The notes beneath the pieces are model-generated. The model had not been told where the DNA came from, did not search any database, and worked only from the letters and a program-made list of their open reading frames with translations. From Sternotherus odoratus (taxonomy: Eukaryota > Chordata > Testudines > Kinosternidae): DNA of 64,000 nucleotides. Within the stretch, counting starts at the first letter, position 1, and every line of letters begins with the position of its first letter. Below are positions 12,881 to 25,369 of this stretch, in pieces. Made by a program: the position numbers and the translations under genes. Where the stretch lies: positions 34,471,390 through 34,535,389 of the forward strand of contig JAVMKO010000003.1 in the NCBI GenBank assembly GCA_032164245.1. The letters are read 5' to 3'.

Positions 12881-13006
12881 GAATCAGAGAGGTAGCCGTG
12901 TTAGTCTGGAATAGCAGAGGTAACAAAGAGTCCTGTGGCACCTTAAAGACTAACTAAAGTATTGAAGTATAAGCTTTCGTGGGCTAGTACCCACTTCGTC
13001 GGATGC
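12881..13006 (-). mobile_element. Penelope-like 3' end, left arm of a palindrome
   Basis: On the minus strand this runs from GCATCC through a GTGGG hairpin stem and CGAAAGCTT to AGACTAACACGGCTACC and CTCTGATTC. It is the terminal part of a Penelope-like retroelement family. The hammerhead-like core reads CCGACGA instead of CTGATGA. It is almost identical, inverted, to 13020-13145. Confidence 0.65.
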
Positions 13007-13019
13007 AATCCCACTGCTA

Positions 13020-13145
13020 GCATCCGACGAAGTGGGTATTATCCCACGAAAGCTTATGCTTCAATACTTTAGTTAGTCTTTAAGGTGCCACAGGACTCTT
13101 TGTTACCTCTGCTATTCCAGACTAACACGGCTACCTCTCTGATTC
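13020..13145 (+). mobile_element. Penelope-like 3' end, right arm of a palindrome
   Basis: Inverted twin of 12881-13006, separated from it by 13 bases (13007-13019). The stem-I pair GCAT/ATGC, the GTGGG/CCCAC stem II and the GAAA box are all present, while CTGATGA has become CCGACGA. The two 126-base arms could form a long cruciform or a foldback in RNA. Confidence 0.65.
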
Positions 13146-13444
13146 TTGACATCATGCAAGGCACTGCATTTAGCGGTATGGAGTGGAAATCCATCAACCT
13201 CATGAAGAAACTTGCACAAATACAGACAGATATAATCTTTCTCTCCAAATGCAAATGGATGGAAATCATACCAAATGGATAGAATATATGAATATATGAA
13301 AAAATAAAAGGGCAAATAATAGAAGGTTTATTACTAGGTATTACAGGGAGTACAGTTGAAGATACAAAGGTAAAGGAGAATGTGGAAAGGAGTGATGACA
13401 ATCTTGTAAAAGGATAAAACAGAAACTTTCAAAGTCAGTGGAAG

Positions 13445-13665
13445 GCTCATTGAATGGTTCAGGGAACCAGCCTAGAACTTGGTAGACCCAGGTTCAGTTG
13501 TGTGCTCTGCCACAGATTTCCTGTGTAACCTTTGGCTAATCTTTCTGTCCCTCAGTTCCATATCTATAAAATGGGATTGTCTTGTTTCCCAGCTATTGTG
13601 AGGCTTAATATATCAAAAAATGTGAAGTGCTCAGATATGGTAGCAATAGGGCCATATAAGTGCCT
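13445..13665 (+). repeat. MIR-type SINE
   Basis: A GACCCAGGTTCAG box-B-like stretch near 13486 is followed by CTCTGCCAC, CCTCAGTTCC, ATAAAATGGG and GAAGTGCTCAG blocks in the order of the MIR consensus. It is diverged and non-coding. Confidence 0.65.
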
Positions 13666-15300
13666 AAAATAGAGAGAGGACTCCACACAATCATTAAAAA
13701 ATCAGAAAGTAAAAATACACTGAATGAACGCAAATAAATATTCTCTATTAAAAAGTCATTGCAACCATAAGGAGCTAACAATGATCAATAAAAATGGGGC
13801 AACAGAAAGGAAAGAATGGTCATATAGGGGAATCAAATATTGCTTCCTAAATAATTCCTCTTCCTTCATATTTATAAAAAGAAGAAGGTAACATCCAAGA
13901 GGATGAGATAGAATTTCCTGCAGGGAGAGGGAAGGACAGAGTGTTAAAGGCTTTAACATTGTATTAGAGCAGATAATTAGGCAATTAGAATGATTAAAAG
14001 TTGTCAAAGCACCAGACCCAGATGAATTACAACCCACAATCCTAACAAAAGTATCAAGGGAGAGAGAAAAGCCTCCTGTGAAGAACCGTTGCTACCTCTA
14101 GAAAGACAAGCTAGCTACTGTTGTTTATGTAGCTTATGTTTATGTTGTTTATGTACGAAGTCTACAGCCCATGTAATTTGAAGTGTGGTGGCCTGGGGGT
14201 GGGGGGTGAAGAAGACCTGTATGGGCGCAGAGGGAAAATTGTTCATGTGGAAGATTCTGAAAACACCTGCTGTTTGATGCAATGTGGTTCATTCCAAAGG
14301 CAATGCTTTTGTTCTTCAGAAGCAGTTTTCTAAATGCCAGAGAGAAGTCATCCCTGGCAGGTTGATGTGACCTCCATCAAAGGCAGGAAAATCATCCAAA
14401 GTGTTTCTTCTGTTTGCTAGCAGAATTTTAACAGGAGGAAGGGAAAGTGCTGGAGAGCCTGAGAGTCCTCTTCTCCCACTACATAACTGAAGCAAATCTT
14501 TTTGCCAGGTGTATTCTGAGCTTCAAGTTTACTTGTATAAAATGTATTTTACAACAGCTGTATTTACCACACAGGGGCATTATGAATCTCCAGGTAAAGT
14601 TTCTCCCAGCCTAATGTGGGGCATGAAGCCCTCACTGCTGGAAAGTCTTCACAGGAGGGTTGCATAAACCATTCCCCTGATGTCTCAGACTCAGCCAGCA
14701 CTGACTCAATATAGCAGAGGAGGAGACAAGACTTGGGTGCCTGATGGATAAGCTGATTCAGCACATTCCCTGTTTAGGCTTCATCAGTGTGTTCTAGGCA
14801 GCTTGAGCTGCAGATTAAACTGCTCTCCTCTGGCAGAGACCCAGAAAGAGGGTGGAAGTGGAAACACCACATGCCTCTATTTAGGGATGTACTATTATAA
14901 TAGCACCTGGAGATGCCAATCAAGTTTGGAGACCAGTTTTGATGAATGCTCCACCAACATACACTAAAACACAATCCTAGCCCTGACGAGTCACAGCTGC
15001 TATATACATTAAGTATGGTTGTGGTTAATATTATCTTTCTTTATTTAGATTCAAGAACATGTTTTATATGTTACCCAGAGCTAATTTTCCAACTTACAAT
15101 ATCCTGTTCCCTGCCAGGCAAAAACAGGGCCCTGAGATGCTAGCAATAGGGAGGGGAGTGAAATCAGGCTAAGAGCTCCTGCTCCTTCCAGTGGGACATG
15201 GGGGGTGGGGAAGGGAGATTTCAAAAGTGAATTATTTCCACGTTGCCAGTTTATGTTACCAAAGGAGATAAGATTGGTCCATAGGTTGCAAACCTTACAC
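13666..15300. other. Unassigned intronic sequence
   Basis: No repeat family or coding signal was recognised. Short frames (at most 93 codons) look random. Confidence 0.35.
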
Positions 15301-15382
15301 GAATCAGAGAGGTAGCCGTGTTAGTCTGGAATTACAGAAGTGACAAAGCGTCCTGTGGCACCTTAAAGACTAACTAAACATG
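15301..15382 (-). mobile_element. Truncated Penelope-like 3' end
   Basis: It begins GAATCAGAGAGGTAGCCGTG and runs through CACCTTAAAGACTAACTAAA, matching the outer part of the 12881-13006 unit. The hammerhead-like portion is missing. Confidence 0.6.
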
Positions 15383-16134
15383 GGATCTGAGACCCCTAAA
15401 AAGCTGGGGTACAAGCAGTCCTTTTCTTATGGTCCTGACACATATAAGATTTTAGTAATCCAAAAGCAGGATATTATGAGGAAGGAGATGAAACACAGGG
15501 TCAGCATTCAGATGCTTTATTTTTACCTTGTAAGGGGTTTAGATGACCCTACAGAGGGTATAATTTCAGATAGTTAAATCTGCTATGGACATAAATTGTG
15601 TGTATGCTTGGAAAGGAGGGTATTCAGACAGTACAGAAAACAGAGTGAGCAGACTTATTTGCATGGGGTAAAATGGCCTGTGCAGTTCCATGAAAAGAAA
15701 TCTTAAGATGTGTGAGGATTAATAAACCTCTTTCAAACCAATATGAATAAGCAGGAGAGAAATTAGGGATAGAACCACTAATTTGGTTTTGAAGATAATG
15801 TGATAATTTTCTCAAGGTGTACGGGCAGGCTCTGATTAATATCATTGCCTCACTATAGGCCTTAACAGGTTGTTTCCTTACTCACCCACCTTCACATTTA
15901 TTGTTTACTTGTAGATTCCCTTAATGTTTGATTTTTATTTGCCTTTGGGGGGGAGGGGGCATGGAGAGGATGTTTTCCTTCCAATCTTTCCTCTCTAGGG
16001 CTAATAATATGGCACTGTTACAACTGCAGGAGGATTGGACACATAGTTGCCCAGATGGCTTTTGTTAACTCTCAATACTAATGACTCAGTTGTCGGGTTT
16101 ATTGTGTTTTTCTGGTTCTTTTGATGCTAAGACT
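15383..16134. other. Unassigned intronic sequence
   Basis: Nothing was recognised. A G-rich run (GGGGGGGAGGGGGC) lies near 15946-15960. Confidence 0.35.
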
Positions 16135-16400
16135 AAGTATTGGCCGTGTAGTCAAAACATTAGTCTAGTACATGGGAGACCCAGGTTCAATTTCCTATAC
16201 TGCGCAAGACTTCCTCTGTGACCTTGGCCAAGTCACACTGATTTCAAGGGAAGTTAGGTGCCTAAATACCTTTGTAGATGTGAGCTTTAACCTGTTTGTG
16301 CCTCTGTTCCTTATCTGTAACAAGGGACTTCACAAGGATGTTGCAAGGATAAGTAAATTAAAGGTTGTGAGAAACTCAGCCAATGTGAGAAAGTACCATA
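16135..16400 (+). repeat. MIR-type SINE
   Basis: GGGAGACCCAGGTTCAATT near 16173 (box-B-like), CTCTGTGACCTTGGCCAAG near 16214 and TGTGCCTCTGTTCC near 16297 follow the MIR order, with a diverged tail. Confidence 0.65.
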
Positions 16401-19268
16401 CATAGGCTATTTTTCCAATATGTGTCCTATTTGCTAGTAACTGGTGAGTGCACAGTTTCTAGTATCCATGGATCAGCTGCCATGTATTTTATGGGAATAA
16501 TCCAATAATCTCCATCAGAGACCAAATACCAGTAGGTCAAATCAATGGATTGATCTAGTCTTTTTCAGGAAAGGGAGCAAGAAAGGCAAGGTCACTTTCC
16601 AAAATCAGGCTTTCCACAAAACATGGCTGATGCTGATGAAGACAAGACAAATCATGTAGATGACCTATTTTGCCTCTGGTGAAAGTTATTAGGTTTCTCT
16701 CATTGCTCTGAGCAAGTATGTATGACAGAGTGGAAAAAATGCCTAAGCCCTGACTATCCTACGGCTTTCACCTTTGCTACCACTGCACTACTACTGAAAA
16801 CTGAGCACTAAATTTACTAGTATAAGGACACCTTTTTGCAGGGAATGTGAGCTGTCAGTTGAGCAAAGACACTGAATAACATTTTATCAGAAGCAGCACA
16901 CATATAGCTATTTCAGTTGCTGCAGCAAGTCAGGTGCATAGAATGAAAAAAAAAAACTGGAAACGAATTCCAACTAATAAAAAAGAGACTTTTTAGTTGA
17001 CTTTGAAGTTTCCACACCAATCGCCTGTAGCAATAGAGAATTATTATATTCCCAGTGAAACTTTATTATCAGGTGGATTCTTAACACAAAGACTCCTCAA
17101 GCCCTGAAGGCAGCGAGTCAATAAAATGTGAAATCTCAGAAATGCTGGATGAGGAGATGGCTATAAACTTCATTTCTTCTTGTGGAAGAAAAGAGAAACA
17201 TCTAGGTAAATCAGATATTTTTTAACATCCATGTCTAATATTTCTGCTAAGAGATGCTCATTTTCATATTTTTCACACTCACATCCTGCTCTTGTGATCA
17301 AATGAAAAACTCTCTCTGATATTTACCTATTCCCTTTGCCCAGCCTGTGAGCCCTGCAAATGAAAGGCCAAAATCTACCTCTCTTACTGAATAGCTTTTA
17401 GTCATATGAGGAATCTTATTACATACACTCCATATGAGTAAGGCCTAGCAAATAAAAATGTCCTTTCTATCTTCAGATGTGATCCTACAAGCCATCTGCA
17501 CACAGAATCCATATGCTAGAGATGATGAAGTTCTGCTTATTGAGGGCTTGTTTTCATTTTAGGCTGAAGGGCCCAATCTTACTCTTCAGGGCAGAAGCCA
17601 AGTCTTTAATCCATCTGTAGAGTGTCATGCACAGTGTACAAATGATAAATAATTATCATAATTGTATGCAGCTGCATTAGGTTTAATCAGTTTATTCAAA
17701 AGAGGCTGCAGTCGATTGTGATTACACAACCAATTGTAGTTAACTCCAGGAGTATTCCCTGGTGCACAGGTAGGGAGAATGAATCCTTCACAGTGACTAC
17801 AAAATGAGCTTTCTGAATAACCTCCACCCAGCCAGGAGGATTGCTAGAAACAGGTATGCTGTTTTCTCAACCTTAAACTAAATTTAATAGAAAAAGAACC
17901 AATGTACAATTGCTAGAGTGAAATGAGAGAGCAAGCTCTTGGCAAAAATGAGCTTTCGAGGTCTATTTTCTGTAAAGTGATTGGCAGGCTACCAAGCAAA
18001 CAGAGATTCTATATTCAACAATTTCTTGACTTAATTTATCAAGGAGTTGTGTAATATATTGTAGGCACAATGCTACACAATTCCCATTTTCTATTTTAGG
18101 ATAATTATCCCCTGCTGACCTACTCTGGGTGTTTGGATCAATTTTGTTTTGTATTTAATCTAATATTAAAGTTTCCCAGGGAAAAAAATCACAAAACAAT
18201 AGAAAAGCAAAATTAAAACACAACATTGCTGGTAGAGGATAGTAATCTTAGCCACATCTCATTCATTCTCATGGATGCATGACAGGAACAGTCCCACCTT
18301 CTTCACTTCCCAAGGGAGCATTGGGAAGACTAATAAGGCCAAATTAATCTTACATGTGGTAAAAACCCACAGGGAGGCACTCTGGGGGTATAAAATTCCC
18401 TGAGGATCCCTTCACAGGTTTCTACCACATCAAAGTGTCACAAGGCAGGGCTTGTCTCTAACAAAGAAGGTCCTATGATGCACCGTTATCCCTTGTGGAT
18501 CTCCAGAGAATTGTGGACTACCAAGTATTCCCGTGGTTACTGACGCTTTCCCATTTTTTCCATGGCATATCCCACCTCCATACACCCTCCTGCATGGACT
18601 CTGCCTATGTGGGTCCAGAAGAAGGGTGGACAGTGGTGTGGAGGTGGGTGAGACTGTCTTTCATGTGGGAAGGATGGAATCCATATGCCTACTCTGTGCA
18701 CAGGGGGGGAGGAAATTATCTGAGCCATAATCTAGGAGGCTTTTTGAATCCCCCACATCATAGGCTCCCATGAAGGACTGAATACAGTCTGCCTCTTAAA
18801 GGATGTATGCATTCTAAGCTCCTTAATGGCAACATGTAGGGTACATTCACTGCGCACACACACACCACCATAATGTGCATAAATAGCAGTATATACAGTG
18901 AAGTATAGGTTAGATGACTAAAGATACATCTGAACCCCTAGGTATGTACCCTACATGGCTCTCTACACATCCAAGCAATGCCTTCCCTATCTACATAGCT
19001 AAAAAATACTCCTGCAGCAGGAGTCTTTCCCTGCTACAGGGAAGGGTTCCAGCAGTGGGGAAAGGTTCTGGCAAGGGCAGGCAGTGGGATATGGCTCTAG
19101 CAGTTTCCTACTGCCTGAGCCTTTCTCTACTACCTCGTCCTCCCAGACCAGAGCCTTTCACTGCATGCGTAGCTATCCATAATCCACAAGTTGCACCAGC
19201 AGAGTGCAGTGTAAATATACCACTAATGTGTTGGAGTCAGAAACTATGGTCTTTTGTGTCTTTTTGGA
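16401..19268. other. Unassigned intronic sequence with a possible conserved block
   Basis: No repeat was assigned. About 17640-17800 is unique, AT-rich and rich in TAAT and CAGCTG-like words (including CAGCTGCATTAGG), so it is a candidate for conservation testing. The 92-codon frame at 18495-18773 has no recognisable feature. Confidence 0.3.
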
Positions 19269-20190
19269 TTAGATTAATAGATTCATAGAGTTTAAGGCCA
19301 GAAAGGATCATCAGAACATGTAGTCTGACATTCTCTATTTAATAGGCTATTGAAATTCATCCAGTTATCCTTGTATAGAATTCAATAACTTGTTGGACTA
19401 GTGCATATCTTCTAGAAAAGCATCAAGTCATTATCTGCAGACATCAAGTGATGGAGAATCCACCAAGTCCCTTGGTAAATTGTTCCAATGGTTAATCCCC
19501 CTCACTATGAAAAATACTAACCTAATTTCTAATTTGAATTTGTCTGGATTTAGCTTCCAGCCATTTGTTCTTGTAACACCTTTCCCTGCTAGATTAAAGA
19601 GCCCTTTAATACCCAGTATTTGCTCTCCATGAAGGTACTTACACACAGCAATCAAGTCACCACTCAGTCTTCTTTTTGATTACCTAAACAGATTGAGGTC
19701 TTTGTCACTCACTGTAAGGCATTTTTTCCAGCCCTTGAGTCATTTATGTGGTGGGTTTTTTTTTTTTTTCTGTACCTCCTCCAGTTCTTCAAAATCCTTT
19801 TAAAATCTGGACACCAGAACTGTATACACTATTTAAGTACTGGTCTCACCAATTCTGTACAAAAAAAGTAAAAAATCCTTACTTCTGCTCATTACACCTC
19901 TGTTCATACATTCAAGGATTGTATTAGTACTTCCTGCCACAGGATTGTTCTGGGAGCTCATGTTGAGTTTCTTGTCCATTATGACCCCTAAATCACTTTC
20001 AGAATCACTGCCAGGGTACACTCCCTCATTCTATAGATTTGGCCTGCAGTCCTTGTTGTTATAAGAAATGCACAGTTACACATCTATTACAACACATGTT
20101 GTTTGATTCAGTCCAGTTTACCAAGCAATCCTGTTCACACTTAGCAGTCAGAAGACTTTTATACCTTTCTGTGATTGTCCTTCACTGTTG
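19269..20190 (-). mobile_element. CR1 LINE fragment, diverged
   Basis: Read on the minus strand it holds CR1 C-terminal wording: RLVFFIVRGINHWNNLPRD near 19480-19550 and a CR1-type DSESDLGVIMDKKLNMSSQ stretch near 19940-20005. The 3' terminus is the TTCATAGA motif near 19281. Stops and frameshifts break the frame. Confidence 0.8.
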
Positions 20191-21911
20191 TAACTTATCC
20201 AATTAGCTAAGCCAGAATAGCACAAACTACCTAGAATAGGTCTGAGGATCTAGTCCATTATGAAAACTGTCGGGCTGAGAAGTGAATGCTTTGGAAAAGC
20301 TGCTCACAGATACCACTGTGATGGCTGTGCTAGAGCTACATTAGCTGAAATAAAGCCGATTGCATGAAATTAGGGTTAAAATATTAACTATTTTGAAACT
20401 TTAACTATTGATGGACATGAGTAACTTGTGTTATACTAAATATTAATCTGAACAGGCTCATTTTATCTGTCCACCTGATTTATATACTGGCCAAAAATTT
20501 ATCTGATGTAATTAACCAGATCTACCACCCACAGAAAACTTTTTATTAAAAAAAGAGAAAAAACACTTTTTTTTCCTTTTAGGATGAGCTTCACAAAAAT
20601 AGTGTCATCAAAAGACAAACTACTTCAAAAAAAAAAAAAAAGTCAATAGAATCACTGAAATAAGATCAGGTTCCACCTTTACAGCCGTAAATCATAATCT
20701 CAGAAAACAGTGATCAGCAGTTCTATGGACAAGCGACCACCATCAGCAATATTATGCAATCTGAGAACTGAAAGAAACAAATACAGGCCTCAATGACTAA
20801 ATTCATTCCCAAAAGTTAGGAAAACAAACAGTAACATTTCATTAGTATAATTAAGCAGTAAATATTGAACATAATTGGTTTAAAACCACCTAACCGTAGC
20901 CTGCATGCCAATTAACTTTAGGGCATAGAGAAAAGACATTTAGTGGGGAAAAAAGCCATTTATAACTAAGCAACTAGCCATTAACATCAATTATCACCAC
21001 TATAATCCAAGGATTTAATTTATAACTATGTTAAATCTGATCCCAAGAATATTCACCTTTGAAAAATTGTTGCTTTTAGAGGAATTTGCTTAACAGTTAG
21101 TTTTGTCATTTATTGAGCAGGCACAGTTGTGTTTTAGAAAAATGAGTAGGTATTTCAATGGATAATAAGGTACCAGGAAATTGAAATTTTTACAGTTGTC
21201 TTTCCCTTACTGCTTTAATGTCAACTACTTGGAATAGTAAATTCCATTATGTCCTATTTGTAATCCCTCTCCTAACAGATTTAGGAAATATGCCCATTTA
21301 CTGGCATGTCACTTCTGAGGTTATAAATACATAAATGACATTTGCTTTATTTATGCTAAGAGACTGTAGGTTAGCATAGCTTTTGGTTTGGTTGGGACAC
21401 GAGTATGTTTTGGAAGCTATCAGCACAGGTAAAACTTCAGTAAGTGGCCTTACACCCAACACTCCAGTTAACTCACATTGACTTTGTGACAGCTCCTTTA
21501 GTAAGCCTCTTTGCTGGATCTTTAATGAAGTTTAAAGTTTTAGTTGCATTTGCATCAGGAATTTTAAGAGGAGTTCCTAGCATTGGTCTAATTCTAGCCA
21601 GTGTAGGAATAGAGGGAGTGCTAGTGCAGGCAGGTGTTTTTACCACCAGGTCACCAAACCCAGATCAGGGAATATGCTGTCATACACTCACTAACTGTAG
21701 ATGATTAATCTTGGTGTCTTGTACTGCCCTGGTCAACACTATGAACTAGAGTCTATTGTACTCTATCTCCCTCCAAAACAGTTTGTGCTCTTACCAGCTG
21801 ATATAGTCACCTTTTGCAGCATCCTTACTAGCTGAGTGGCTTTTGACAAGTGTACTTGCCTTATAAAACCATAAGGGACTATTGCAGCAGATCAGATCAG
21901 TAAGAGCTATG
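20191..21911. other. Unassigned AT-rich intronic sequence
   Basis: It contains a 15-base A tract at about 20627-20641. The 86-codon frame at 21444-21704 is not recognisable. No family was assigned. Confidence 0.35.
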
Positions 21912-23102
21912 TGTAAGGGGTCTGGTATCCCCTTACTAAGATTCAGTGGGGGTGTTTTATTTACTAGCTCCCAGTACCAAAAGGGGAGGGGTCGATGGGA
22001 AATCAGGGCCCTGAGACTGACAATCCCCAGGAACAATGGTGAGAGGCCAATGCTCCAGGTCAGCCTGATTGATGGGGTTGGCAGGCTAATCAAGGAGTCA
22101 GGAAGTCCGGGTGGGTCTTGTCCTCTGTGTGAGCTGGAATTGCCTGGGTCAGACAGAGTGGGGCCGAGCTAAGGAGAGAGCAGGGGCCAGAGCTGAGCTG
22201 GGGAACAGAGCTGTGACAGATCCAGAGGGGCCAGGAAAGCAGCCCAGAGAGACAGACCCTGTGCTGGGAGCAGAGCTGCAGCCCTAAAGCCAGAGCACAG
22301 CCCAGAGAGAGCAGACCTGCCCTGGGAACAGCTGCAGGAACCAGAGCCAGAGGGGCCAGGAAAGCAGCCCATGAAGCAGGTCAGTGCTGGGGGCAGAGAC
22401 ACAGGAGCTGCCTGCAGAGCAGCGGTGTGCTGGGAGAAGAGCTGTAACAGCCAGAGGAGACAGAGCAGCAGCAGCAGCAGCAGCCGTGCTGAGGCAGAGT
22501 GGAGCTGAGACAGAGCAGTGGAACTGGGCTGGACCCATCCAGAGGCGGAGAGCACGTGGCCATCACCAGAGGAAGTGTCCAAGTCACAGCAAGCCTGCAG
22601 CACAGCTGAGAAGGAGGCCTGAGCCCTACAAGGAACAGACTGTGAACTGTCCTGACACTCCAGAGACTGTGTGTGTGATGCTCCCTGCCACGGAGCAGGG
22701 TGATGGGTTTTCCCTAACCGTTCTATTTCTTCCTTATTCATTTTAAGATAAATTGTTGGTTAAATAATATGCATTTGTTTTTAAGTTGTATGCAGTGATC
22801 AGTGGGCCAGGGAAGTGCCCAGTGCAGAGAGAGCACCCCAGAGTGGGGACACCTTAGCCCCTGACCTAGGTAACCACAGCAAGCTTTGGGTTTGAGCCCC
22901 CAGGAATCCTGGGCCCAGTCTTGTTGGGGTTACAAGGACTCTGCCAGACACAACAGTGCAAGGGGAGTCCTTAAAGGCAGGGAGGCCTCTGGGTAAAGGG
23001 AGTGGGAGCGAGGACTCAGATCCTTCCATTAGCCCATTTCACCGGGGTAGTGCAGAAGCCGGAAGAGTTCCCCACAATAGCGGGGCTATTCCCCCGCTTA
23101 CA
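21912..23102. mobile_element. Solo LTR of an endogenous retroelement, 1191 bp
   Basis: It begins TGTAAGGGG and ends CCCCGCTTACA, an inverted terminal pair with TG...CA ends. It is flanked by an exact 4-bp duplication TATG (21908-21911 and 23103-23106). A 4-bp duplication fits gammaretrovirus-like (ERV1) or Gypsy-type LTRs. No gag, pol or env sequence is adjacent, so this is a recombined solo LTR. It includes a (CAG)n run near 22465-22483. The 190-codon frame inside it (22169-22741, minus) is Ser/Leu-rich and not a recognised protein. Confidence 0.75.
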
Positions 23103-23817
23103 TATGGTAGAGCAGCAGGCTTATTACAAACAGCATGATTGGGCCAACCATGACAGCTGTAGTGTTGACAGGATTTTGTTTGGGGTTTTTTTTGTTTGTT
23201 TGTTTTTAAAATCTGCACCCTCTATTCAGATACAGGAGTTGAAAATGCCATGTCTGTATTAAAGGTCACTTAGTTTATGAGAGTGTGCATTGTTGGGAAT
23301 TCATAAGCAGAAAGTGGTCCGCTCACAAGTTTGTTCTCAAAGTTTGGGTGCCAAATCATGGTAGAAAAGGGGAATTCGTCAGTACACATTTTAGACCAGG
23401 TTCCAAAATCTGTGTATACTATGTACTGTCATGTATGCTTACATCTAGCAATTCTACCAAACTTCCATCTAGCACATTTTGACATTCATAGGGCACACTG
23501 GATCTATAAATACCAATTAACTATGCTTTGATTAAAGTGATATATTTTAATTAACTTCATCTGTTTTAATATTTTAAGTAAAACTTATAAAATGGTGTTG
23601 TACTTAAGATAAGAACTTTACCAACAATATGCAGAGTTCTAGATTTCAATTCTGTCAAAGAAACTCTTCCTTTGTGTAGAATTACCATGTACTAGTGGTG
23701 TCCATGCAATATGGGCCTGGTTTTTTCAAAGGTGCCAAGTAATGTTCGTGTTTCCTATGGCCTTCAACTTGAGTGGTGGGTACTCATTACTTCTAAGAGA
23801 ACAGACTTTACGATGAC
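23103..23817. other. Unassigned intronic sequence
   Basis: There is a T-rich stretch (TTTGTTTGTTTG type) near 23182-23210 and nothing else recognised. Confidence 0.35.
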
Positions 23818-23932
23818 TTAGGGCCAGATTCTGAAAGATACTAAGGCATCTAAGGAAGCAGATGCCAAGTGGGATTTTCAAATGGGAGTTAGGCACCCAG
23901 GTGCACCTAAATACTTTTAAAATATGGCCCTT
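23818..23932. repeat. Palindromic MITE-like fragment
   Basis: TTAGGGCCAGATTCTGAAAG on the left is mirrored by TTTTAAAATATGGCCCTTAG on the right, around a GGGAGTTAGGCACC core like that of 11155-11275. Confidence 0.45.
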
Positions 23933-25074
23933 AGAAACAGAGATTCAAGAATAGTTTCTCCCCACGCCTCCCCACAGAAATCTCCCTGTTATCACCTCAT
24001 TAAGCTCAGGCTTCATTACAATCCAAATAAACATGAAAAAGTAATTAGATATAACCTAATTTTTAAAAAAACACAAACCCTCTTCCTTGTTTTGTCTTTT
24101 TTGAAGTGGTCTAACCAGTCATTTTGGTAATTACTGTGCCAGTGCTTTATTACCTTGACAATTCATCCTTTTGTTTTCAGCTACAATCAATAGATACAGC
24201 AGTAATGGTCCAGTTATTAAACACAGCCATGTTTAATAAAGTGTGCTAACAAAGTAAGGAGCTCTTGATGGGGCTGTAGGCATTATTTTGTCATTGGCAA
24301 ACTGGAAGCTGGCTTCCCCTTTTCCTTGTACAAATACTTGGGGGAAAATAATGAGGCAGTGCTGGAGCAGCCCAGCCAAGGTCCTCAGCATCAAATTCTA
24401 TAGAAAACACCTGGGCAACACCTGGGGGCAAGGAAGACTCCATGTCCAGTAACTTTGCCCCAAAGATAGTAGCGCAGAGGAAGAGGAGGGAATGTACTGA
24501 TTTGTTTTCTAGTTCTGTAAAACAATATCTGTTACTGTAACCACTGCATTTCAAGAGCCTAAGGTAATAAAATCTTCCCTTACGGAAGAACATACCTAAC
24601 TTCCTGGATTGGTTAGATTTGAATATTAAACAGCTGACCCAGTCGATCAGCTCATACAGCTGTTCTGTTAGGTAGTCATTCTAGAGTACTTTTACTTCAT
24701 TTCTGAGAATGTGCTTTATTAAAATGCACTTGAATTATTTTCTGCTGGTATGTTTTTGAGATGAAGTCATTAAACTGTTGTTTTGCTGTGATTTTTGTTA
24801 GTCAGTTTATATCTGTTAGAATGGATGCCTTGTGTCTGTCTCCCTCTCCCACATCCCTTCTATATTTTTGGCAGTGAAGTAAAGTTGCGGTGGGTGTACA
24901 ATGAAAAGAATCCAGATATCTGCCTCGGCCTCAACACAAGATTTGTCAACAGATGCTACCACCAGATTTTATCTGATCAAAAAACTGCTTCTGTGTCACC
25001 ATCTAAGAATTTAAAATGATATTTCAAACACACATGAAGTTAGTCTCATATATTTTCCCTTCTGGGGAAAATAT
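23933..25074. other. Unassigned intronic sequence
   Basis: No gene or repeat was recognised. The 100-codon minus frame at 24291-24593 has no domain or splice context that I can support. Confidence 0.35.
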
Positions 25075-25135
25075 ATATTCTCATCTTGCAGATGAGAAAA
25101 CTGGTACACAGGGAAATTAAAGTCAACATTTTCAA
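25075..25135 (-). repeat. MIR core fragment
   Basis: CATCTTGCAGATGAGAAAAC followed by TGGTACACAGGGAAATTAAA is the MIR core on the minus strand. Confidence 0.55.
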
Positions 25136-25369
25136 CAGTTGCCACCATTTTGTTGCCTTTGTAGTTAGTGGCCCAGCCTGAGACAGGCAGGGCTTGACTT
25201 TTAGATGTGGTCATCACCTTCTACTGCAAACAAAATCAATGGTAGCTGAAGGTGCTCAGCACCTCTGAAAATCAGGATTTAAGCATCTCAAGCTGATCAT
25301 CCAAAAGTTGAGGCATGCAAACTTGATGGCCATTTTTTAATGTGCTACCCCAAGTGGCACCCAAAGGCT

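Noticed and set aside
13020..13060. Active hammerhead ribozyme
   Set aside because: The core is CCGACGA, lacking required CTGATGA positions; annotated only as an altered motif within the element.
12881..13145. CRISPR-like repeat pair
   Set aside because: Two inverted transposon ends in vertebrate DNA, not a direct-repeat array.
22169..22741. 190-codon Ser/Leu-rich minus-strand frame
   Set aside because: Lies wholly inside the solo LTR and follows its repeated words; not a known retroviral protein.
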